DNA of 33,056 nt. Origin: Candidatus Caccovicinus merdipullorum (GTDB taxonomy: Bacteria > Bacillota > Clostridia > Lachnospirales > Lachnospiraceae). The stretch lies in assembly GCA_018715905.1 (NCBI GenBank), contig DVKS01000223.1:1-33056 (forward strand), given 5' to 3'. The notes beneath the pieces are model-generated. The model ran no database searches. It was not told the DNA's origin and saw only the letters and a program-made list of their open reading frames with translations. The position numbers and the translations under genes were made by a program. The number at the start of each line of letters is the position of its first letter. Within the stretch, counting starts at the first letter, position 1. Below are positions 26,829-33,056 of this stretch, in pieces.

Positions 26829-27632
26829 TTATTCGTAGTCATTAAGAATTCGTTTCAGCTGATCCGCGGTAAGAACCAGATTCACGCCGGCGGGATTCAG
26901 CACGTAACCCTTGGATTCCTTAACCAGGAATTGGGGGAGCTGACGGAGAGAGAGGACGGACATACGCTGCTTCTTGGGATTCCGTGCTGTGTATTTGCGG
27001 AATTCGGAGAAGTCGGAGTAGAGGGGCTGGTAAATGTCACCTTCCTTTGTCTTTACAAAGGGGATGCGGACATTCTTGATATTTACCTTCTCCGGGTCCG
27101 TATTTTCTTCGTCATTGATTGTCTCGATGCCCAGAATAAAACTGGATTTTACCAGATTTACAATCATTTCTTCTTCCAGCTCATGAAGCTTTGCCATATC
27201 ATGCTGAACCGGTCGGCGCAGCTCCTGCAGGAAGTAAATCATGGTGAGAGTCAGAGCCGGATTCATCACCGGGATCTTGGAAGCAGCAAGTTTTTCCATA
27301 TCCGGGCGCTTTACCAGTTCCTCCACGCCAATGGCGCTCTGTCCGCTTCCGTCCTGGAAGAGCACCGCATTTACATCCAGAGCGTAAAGACTGTTCAGGA
27401 AACCGTTTAACTGTGCCTGGGGAATCTTCAGTACAGAGGCGGGAATCTTCTCCTCGCCAAGGTTCTTGATAAACTCCCGGCAGGCCTCTTCCTCGGCGAA
27501 CAGATAGATCTGATCGTCAAAGGTTTCCGGATCGCAGGCCACATAGGGCAGGCGGGTCAGCGGAGAGAAGACCGCCCAGGCCTCTTCCAGCTTCTGGAGC
27601 TTTTTGATTGCAAATTTATTATCGATAGCCAT
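26829..27632 (-). CDS. SseB-family-like protein
   Basis: 267-aa ORF; 'LYALDVNAVLFQDGSGQSAIGVEELVKRPDM' and the 'VYLFAEEEACREFIKNL'-like region resemble SseB N-terminal domain proteins. Confidence 0.6.
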   Translation of the reverse strand: MAIDNKFAIKKLQKLEEAWAVFSPLTRLPYVACDPETFDDQIYLFAEEEACREFIKNLGEEKIPASVLKIPQAQLNGFLNSLYALDVNAVLFQDGSGQSAIGVEELVKRPDMEKLAASKIPVMNPALTLTMIYFLQELRRPVQHDMAKLHELEEEMIVNLVKSSFILGIETINDEENTDPEKVNIKNVRIPFVKTKEGDIYQPLYSDFSEFRKYTARNPKKQRMSVLSLRQLPQFLVKESKGYVLNPAGVNLVLTADQLKRILNDYE

Positions 27633-27672
27633 GTTTGAGTAAGTCCCTTCTGAATTTCTGTTTGCGTTCCGC

Positions 27673-28101
27673 CTACTGTTCTTTTAATGCCTGGCGGAGG
27701 GCTTCTGCCATTTCTTCGTACTCGGCATCGGTCAGGGTAACCTTTCCGGGATTCATCTGGAAGGTGCCGCCCCATTCGTCGCCGCCGTTATATTTGGGAA
27801 CGATATGGAAGTGCAGATGGCAGCCGGTGTCACCGTAAGCGCCGTAGTTTACCTTGTCCGGATGGAATACTTTGTGAACAGCGCGGGCAACGGAAGCAAC
27901 ATCGGCAAAGAACTGGTTTCTCTCTTCATCCGTTAAGTCGATGAGTTCGCTGACATGTTTATTATGGGCCAGGATTACACGGCCACGTTTGCTCTGCTCG
28001 CGGAACACATAAAGATATCCGCTTTCCATCTGGCAGACCGGGTATGCGAACTGTGCCACCAGATCACCCTGCATACAGTATGCGCAATTTTGATCCTTCA
28101 T
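27673..28101 (-). CDS. HIT family protein
   Basis: 'CAYCMQGD', 'GRVILAHNKHVSELIDLTDEE', HIT motif 'GCHLHFHIVPKY'. Confidence 0.93.
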   Translation of the reverse strand: MKDQNCAYCMQGDLVAQFAYPVCQMESGYLYVFREQSKRGRVILAHNKHVSELIDLTDEERNQFFADVASVARAVHKVFHPDKVNYGAYGDTGCHLHFHIVPKYNGGDEWGGTFQMNPGKVTLTDAEYEEMAEALRQALKEQ

Positions 28102-28316
28102 ATGAAATTCTCCTTTCTGTACGGCCTGAAAAACAACCGAAATCTACCTTATACTTTATCACGATATGGGGGTAAATTCAATGAATTTTGAAGCCTTTCG
28201 GGGAGAGGAAAGAAGAAACGGCTCCAGAAGCGGCTGCGGTGAATGCCGGTAAGAACCGCCGGGGCTTCGGCAGAATATCTTAAGAGGAGAGTGAGAATGA
28301 CAGGGGGAGGACTGGC

Positions 28317-29216
28317 ATGGATCGTATAAAAAAGCAGATTAACTGGGGAGACAGTTTTCGGCTGGGAGTTACAGGGAAAGGAGTGGGGGTGGCGGTACTG
28401 GATACCGGCGTATGTCTGCATGCCGATCTCGACGGCAGAGTGGCCGCTTTCTGCGATGTGGTCCGGGGAAGAAGCGAGCCGTATGATGATAATTCCCACG
28501 GGACCCATGTGTGCGGAATTATCGGAGGAAACGGGGCGGCATCAGACGGACGTTTCCAGGGGATGGCGCCGGAATGCCGTCTGATCTGCGTCAAGGTGCT
28601 GGATAAAAAGGGAAACGGTTATGCTTCTGATGTGCTGGCAGGGCTTAAATGGGTCCGGGAACATCGGGAGGAGTATGGTATCCGGATCGTCAATATTTCC
28701 GTAGGCTCTTTCAGCCGGAAGGTGATGCATGAGGACTCTGTCCTGGTTCGGGGCGTGGATGCTGCCTGGGATGAGGGGCTGGTGATGGTGATTGCCGCAG
28801 GGAACCAGGGCCCAAGGGCCATGAGCATTACCACTCCGGGGATCAGCCGGAAGGTAATTACTGTGGGAAGTTCCGATGATGACCAGGCGGTTACGGTGAT
28901 GGGAAACCGGATGGTGGATTATTCCGGAAGGGGACCTACGGCTGCCTGCATCTTAAAACCGGATATCGTAGCGCCGGGTTCACGGATCGTCAGCTGTTCC
29001 AATCAGCCTCAGAAGTACCAGATAAAAAGCGGCACCAGTATGAGTACTCCCCTGGTATCCGGAGCCATTGCCCTTCTTCTGGAAAAATATCCGCAGATGA
29101 CGAATAAGGAAGTCAAACTGCATCTGCGGGAGCGGGCCGTGGATCTTGGCCTTCCCCACAACCAGCAGGGGTGGGGACTTTTGGATGTAAAGCGCCTTCT
29201 GGCCGATTCAATATAG
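28317..29216 (+). CDS. S8 family serine peptidase (subtilase), no signal peptide evident
   Basis: Catalytic triad motifs 'VAVLDTGV', 'NSHGTHVCGIIGG', 'SGTSMSTPLVSGAIALLL'. Confidence 0.95.
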   Translation: MDRIKKQINWGDSFRLGVTGKGVGVAVLDTGVCLHADLDGRVAAFCDVVRGRSEPYDDNSHGTHVCGIIGGNGAASDGRFQGMAPECRLICVKVLDKKGNGYASDVLAGLKWVREHREEYGIRIVNISVGSFSRKVMHEDSVLVRGVDAAWDEGLVMVIAAGNQGPRAMSITTPGISRKVITVGSSDDDQAVTVMGNRMVDYSGRGPTAACILKPDIVAPGSRIVSCSNQPQKYQIKSGTSMSTPLVSGAIALLLEKYPQMTNKEVKLHLRERAVDLGLPHNQQGWGLLDVKRLLADSI

Positions 29217-29238
29217 AAATCTTTCACATTCTATCCAA

Positions 29239-29268
29239 TTGTCAGATTGGGAGGGGGCATGGTATAAT
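29239..29268 (+). promoter_or_regulatory. Promoter for MBOAT operon
   Basis: TTGTCA (29239-29244), 18-bp spacer, TATAAT (29263-29268). Confidence 0.75.
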
Positions 29269-29286
29269 ACCGGAAGGTATTATACC
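29261..29286. promoter_or_regulatory. 11-bp perfect inverted repeat overlapping the -10 element (possible operator or convergent promoter)
   Basis: GGTATAATACC-GGAA-GGTATTATACC. Confidence 0.7.
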
Positions 29287-29291
29287 AGCGC

Positions 29292-29334
29292 CGGTTCGCG
29301 TGGAGCAAAGCGAGACAAACACTTTGGCGAACCG
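29292..29334 (+). ncRNA. Structured 5' leader of the MBOAT transcript (unassigned)
   Basis: CGGTTCGC-(gtggag)-CAAAG-(cgagacaaaca)-CTTTG-GCGAACCG: 8-bp + 5-bp coaxial stems with one asymmetric bulge. Confidence 0.5.
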
Positions 29335-29361
29335 TGTGCAGGTGAAGGAAAGGATATTGTC

Positions 29362-30771
29362 ATGCTGTTCAGTTCTCTGGTGTTTGTCTGGTATTTCCTG
29401 CCGGCTGTTTTTATTTTGTATCATATTGTTCCGTGGAAAAACGCGAAAAACGGGATCCTTCTTCTGGCCAGCCTTTTTTTCTATGCATGGGGAGAGCCGC
29501 GCTATATTTTTCTGATGCTTTTTTCTATCGCCATGAATTACGTCTTTGGCCTGGGGCTGGGACTGAGCCATAAGCGCCTGGTACAAAGGGTGCTTATGGT
29601 TTTGTGCCTGCTTTTAAATATGGGGCTTCTGGCTTATTTTAAATATTTTAATTTCCTGGCGGAGATTCTCAATTATGTAGTGGGAAACGGGCGGATCGGC
29701 CTGCGGGAGATTACGCTCCCCATCGGAATTTCCTTTTACACGTTTCAGGCGCTGTCCTATGTGATCGATGTGTACCGGAAGGATATTGGCGTCCAGAAAA
29801 ATCCTTTTTATCTGGCTCTTTATATTTCCTTTTTCCCCCAGCTTATTGCGGGGCCCATCGTAAAGTACCACGATATTGAGGCGCAGATCGCCCAGCGGAC
29901 CTGCACGCTGGAGATGCAGGCTTACGGGATCAAGCGTTTCGTTTACGGCCTTGGGAAAAAGGTGATCCTGGCTAATACCTTTGCCCAGGCGGTAGACAGG
30001 ATCTTTGCCCTGCCGGGTGAAGAACTTGGAACGGTGATCACCTGGTTTGCGGTGCTTTTGTACGCACTGCAGATATATTTTGATTTTTCCGGCTATTCGG
30101 ATATGGCTATTGGACTGGGGAAGATGTTCGGTTTTCATTTTATGGAGAACTTTAATTACCCCTATCTGTCATCTACCGTATCCGAATTCTGGCGCAGATG
30201 GCATATTTCCCTGTCCACCTGGTTTCGGGAGTACCTTTACATTCCACTTGGCGGAAACCGAAAGGGCATGGCCAGGACCTGCGTGAACCTGATGATTGTT
30301 TTTTTTGCTACCGGATTATGGCATGGCGCCAGCATAAGCTTTGTACTCTGGGGTGTGTATTACGGCGTTCTTCTGGTGGCAGAGCGGCTTTTTTTAGGAG
30401 ACTGGCTTAAGAAGAATCCCTGGAAATGGGTGAACCACCTGTATACCATGTTTGCGGTCCTCCTTGGCTGGATGCTGTTCCGCGCAGAGCATATGAGTGT
30501 AGCCGCAGACCTGTTTGTCAATATGTTTACCTGGAAGGAAGGGCTCTACCCTGTCCTTATGTATGCAGATATCCGTCTGTTTTTCTGGATAGCGGTGGGA
30601 ATTCTCCTGTGCGGTCCCCTTCAGCAGCTGGTGCCCTCTCTTAAGACGCGGCTGTACCGGGAAGATAAGACAGACTGGCTGGATGTGGTCTTTATGATCG
30701 GGATTTTGTTCTATTCGGTAATGCTTCTGGTAAGCAATACCTACAATCCCTTTATTTACTTCCGGTTTTAA
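29362..30771 (+). CDS. MBOAT family O-acyltransferase (AlgI/DltB-like)
   Basis: ATG at 29362 after an AAGGAAAGG SD; 'LPIGISFYTFQALSYVIDVYRK', 'FPQLIAGPIVKY', 'FSGYSDMAIGLGKMFGF', catalytic 'TGLWHGASISFVLWG'. Confidence 0.95.
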   Translation: MLFSSLVFVWYFLPAVFILYHIVPWKNAKNGILLLASLFFYAWGEPRYIFLMLFSIAMNYVFGLGLGLSHKRLVQRVLMVLCLLLNMGLLAYFKYFNFLAEILNYVVGNGRIGLREITLPIGISFYTFQALSYVIDVYRKDIGVQKNPFYLALYISFFPQLIAGPIVKYHDIEAQIAQRTCTLEMQAYGIKRFVYGLGKKVILANTFAQAVDRIFALPGEELGTVITWFAVLLYALQIYFDFSGYSDMAIGLGKMFGFHFMENFNYPYLSSTVSEFWRRWHISLSTWFREYLYIPLGGNRKGMARTCVNLMIVFFATGLWHGASISFVLWGVYYGVLLVAERLFLGDWLKKNPWKWVNHLYTMFAVLLGWMLFRAEHMSVAADLFVNMFTWKEGLYPVLMYADIRLFFWIAVGILLCGPLQQLVPSLKTRLYREDKTDWLDVVFMIGILFYSVMLLVSNTYNPFIYFRF

Positions 30772-30836
30772 AGCAACAGACGGAACGGGGAGCGGAACGC
30801 TTCCTTCATCATGAAAAGGAGTCATGAAGATAACGT

Positions 30837-31937
30837 ATGAAAAAATGGATGATTGGGTGTTTCTGGGCTTTTTTGCTGCTGCCGAATCTGATCTGGCCTC
30901 TGGTGTCCCCGGCCTTTCAGGGAGAGAATACGGAGAACCGGATTTTGGCGGAACTGCCGGCATTGAGCCGGGAAAACCTTACGGAGTATCCCGGACTTGT
31001 GGAGGATTATATTAATGACCATGCGCCCTTCCGCAGCCAGCTTCTGAGCCTGAATGCGGGGATTAATCTGGGGCTGTTTCATTCCGTAGACAACACGGAA
31101 GTGATCCTGGGAAAAGACGGCTGGTATTTTTATAACGGAGGCGCCAGCGTGGCGGATTACCGGGGACAGAACCTGTATACAGAAGAAGAACTTTCGGCCA
31201 TCAGCAGCGCGGTGGAGCGCACCAGGCGCTATTATGAAAGCCAGGGCATAGAATTTGCAATAATACTGGCGCCCAACAAGGAGGAAGTTTACAGTGAATA
31301 TATGCCGGACTGGTATACCCGCCTGTCGGATATTACCCGGTATGATCAGATGGAAAAATGCTTAAAAGAGCAGACGCAGGTTCCGGTCATTGCGCCCCGG
31401 GATTATTTCCTGGAAAACAGGGACCGGCTGTGGTATTTTAAGACGGACACCCATTGGAATGAGGCCGGCGGTTTTGTGGCGGGGCAGATGCTTATTGATG
31501 CCCTGGGCGGGCAGGCGGTGTCCGTGGATGATGTGGTTATTCCTTATGATTATCGAGGACCCGGCGATCTGGCTCTTTTGTTCCATATGCCGGAATATTT
31601 CCTGGAAGATTATTTCTGTACGGTAAACGGGTATTATGAAGATGTGGAGATTACCACAGAGGATAAAGTGGGAGACGGAATGGTGATCCGGACCAGTGCG
31701 CCGGATGCGCCGGATGGAAGGCGGGTGGCCTTCTACAGAGACTCCTTTGCCACCGTGATGATGGACAAGATGTCGCGCTATTTTAAGAATATTGATTATT
31801 ACCACTGGCAGGGATTTTCTTTTGAATACCTGACGGAGAATCCGCCGGATGTTCTGGTGTATGAAGTGGTGGAACGGGAGTTTGAGCGGATTCTGGATGA
31901 TATGAATAAGCTGGTCCCTGAGGACTGGAATGGATGA
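30837..31937 (+). CDS. DHHW/AlgX-AlgJ-like SGNH-type acetyltransferase partner
   Basis: Single N-terminal hydrophobic segment; 'FKTDTHWNEAGGFVAGQML' and 'VAFYRDSFATVMMD'; directly downstream of MBOAT. Confidence 0.85.
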   Translation: MKKWMIGCFWAFLLLPNLIWPLVSPAFQGENTENRILAELPALSRENLTEYPGLVEDYINDHAPFRSQLLSLNAGINLGLFHSVDNTEVILGKDGWYFYNGGASVADYRGQNLYTEEELSAISSAVERTRRYYESQGIEFAIILAPNKEEVYSEYMPDWYTRLSDITRYDQMEKCLKEQTQVPVIAPRDYFLENRDRLWYFKTDTHWNEAGGFVAGQMLIDALGGQAVSVDDVVIPYDYRGPGDLALLFHMPEYFLEDYFCTVNGYYEDVEITTEDKVGDGMVIRTSAPDAPDGRRVAFYRDSFATVMMDKMSRYFKNIDYYHWQGFSFEYLTENPPDVLVYEVVEREFERILDDMNKLVPEDWNG

Positions 31938-32524
31938 AAGGACAAAAAGTGATGAGACAGAAACTGATATTGGCCTCAGCATCTCCCAGAAGGAGACAGC
32001 TGATGCAGCAGATCGGACTGGAGGCAGAGGTAATCCCCAGCCAGGCCGATGAAACCATAGAAAGCCGGGAACCGGCCCGGGTGGTGGAATGTCTTTCCCG
32101 AAAAAAGGCCCGGGAGGTAGCTTCCCGCTGTGAAGGCGGCGTGGTTATCGGCGCAGACACGGTGGTGGCTGCAGACGGAAAAATCCTGGGAAAGCCGGCC
32201 GATGAGAAAGAAGCAGAGGAGATGCTCTCCATGCTTCAGGGTAAGGTTCACCAGGTGTATACCGGTGTGACCATCGTATGCTGCGGCATCCCGGAAGGGG
32301 AAAGAACCTTCGTGGAGGAGACGGATGTGGAAGTCTATCCCATGAGCAGGGAGGAGATACGCCGGTATATCGAAAGCGGAGATCCCATGGATAAGGCGGG
32401 AGCCTACGGCATTCAGGGACAGTTTGCTGCCTATATTAAGGGGATCCGCGGAGATTACAATAATGTGGTGGGGCTGCCGGCCGGCCGCCTGTATCAGGAA
32501 CTGAAAGCACTGGGCTGCCTGTAA
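31934..32524 (+). CDS. maf: Maf family nucleotide pyrophosphatase
   Basis: ATGA overlap with the upstream stop; 'LILASASPRRRQLMQQIGLEAEVIPSQADE', 'GADTVVAADGKILGKPADEKEAEEMLSMLQGKVHQVYTGV', 'DKAGAYGIQG'. A start at 31952 is also possible. Confidence 0.96.
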   Translation: MKGQKVMRQKLILASASPRRRQLMQQIGLEAEVIPSQADETIESREPARVVECLSRKKAREVASRCEGGVVIGADTVVAADGKILGKPADEKEAEEMLSMLQGKVHQVYTGVTIVCCGIPEGERTFVEETDVEVYPMSREEIRRYIESGDPMDKAGAYGIQGQFAAYIKGIRGDYNNVVGLPAGRLYQELKALGCL

Positions 32525-32582
32525 AGGGCGGCGGATTTTGAAGTGAGCCTGCCAAAGCGGGTTTACGGCAAGGAGGATAAAA

Positions 32583-33056
32583 ATGATTAAACTGATCGTA
32601 ACGGATATTGACGGAACTCTGGTGCCGGACGGCGCCAATGAAGTAAATCCCCAGCTTTATGACCAGATCCTGCGCCTTCGGGAAGCAGGGATCCAGTTTG
32701 CGGCGGCCAGCGGGAGACAGTGGCGGAGCATTGAGCGCCTCTTTGAGCCGGTGAAAGAAAAGATTTTTTATATTTCTGACAATGGCGCCTACGTGGGCTG
32801 CTGCGGCAGAAACCTGTTTTTGACTCCCATTGACCGGCAGGTGGTGCTGGAGATGGTGAAGGACGTGCGGGGATGCCCGGATCTGGATATCATGGTCAGC
32901 GGTCCGGATGTGGTATATCTGGAAACGGACAATCAGGAATTCATCAAATGGATGGTGGACAGTTACCGCTTTGAGGTAAAGCAGGTGCCGGATCTGACCC
33001 AGGTGCAGGATGAGTTTATCAAAATTTCTGTGTATAAGAAACATGGGGTAGAGGAG
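32583..33056 (+). CDS. HAD superfamily (Cof-type) hydrolase, 3' truncated by window
   Basis: 'MIKLIVTDIDGTLVPDGANEVNP', 'FAAASGRQWRSI', 'YISDNGAYV'; aaggagg SD; open to the window end. Confidence 0.92.
   Translation, partial: MIKLIVTDIDGTLVPDGANEVNPQLYDQILRLREAGIQFAAASGRQWRSIERLFEPVKEKIFYISDNGAYVGCCGRNLFLTPIDRQVVLEMVKDVRGCPDLDIMVSGPDVVYLETDNQEFIKWMVDSYRFEVKQVPDLTQVQDEFIKISVYKKHGVEE

Noticed and set aside
29239-29361. N-terminal extension of the MBOAT ORF (start at 29239)
   Set aside because: Would begin at the -35 element and run through the promoter and leader stems; ATG at 29362 starts the conserved 'MLFSSLVFVWYFLP' N-terminus.

Overview
The window looks like ordinary chromosomal sequence from a Lachnospiraceae-like Firmicute. 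This lineage is inferred from gene content, codon usage and SD/promoter style; no search was run. Contents, left to right: 3' end of a NUDIX hydrolase; L,D-transpeptidase; tRNA-Arg(ACG); a complete peptide ABC importer operon (SBP, two permeases, two ATPases) followed by recJ; glyA; a secreted ~1.5 kaa repeat protein (minus strand); a Nim-like pyridoxamine-phosphate-oxidase-fold protein and a DUF3842-like protein (minus); a 1423-aa fused 2-hydroxyacyl-CoA dehydratase activator / DUF2229-type iron-sulfur protein (minus); CorA-like transporter; a catalytically dead rhomboid/Derlin-like membrane protein with a C-terminal Cys/His cluster; pyk; a diaminopimelate-decarboxylase-like gene; SseB-like and HIT proteins (minus); subtilase; MBOAT O-acyltransferase plus DHHW/AlgX-like partner; Maf; and a partial HAD phosphatase. 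I found no CRISPR array, prophage, transposase or rRNA. The items most worth a second look are: (1) the pseudo-rhomboid with zinc-binding-like tail; (2) a ~25-bp hairpin with four G.U wobbles in the lysA leader; (3) an 11-bp inverted repeat carrying a TATAAT on each strand, followed by a second structured element, upstream of the MBOAT operon; (4) the A-A-(138 bp)n-A-A architecture and uncharacterised C-terminus of the repeat protein; (5) the tandem activator fusion. None of these is proven to be a new system from sequence alone.
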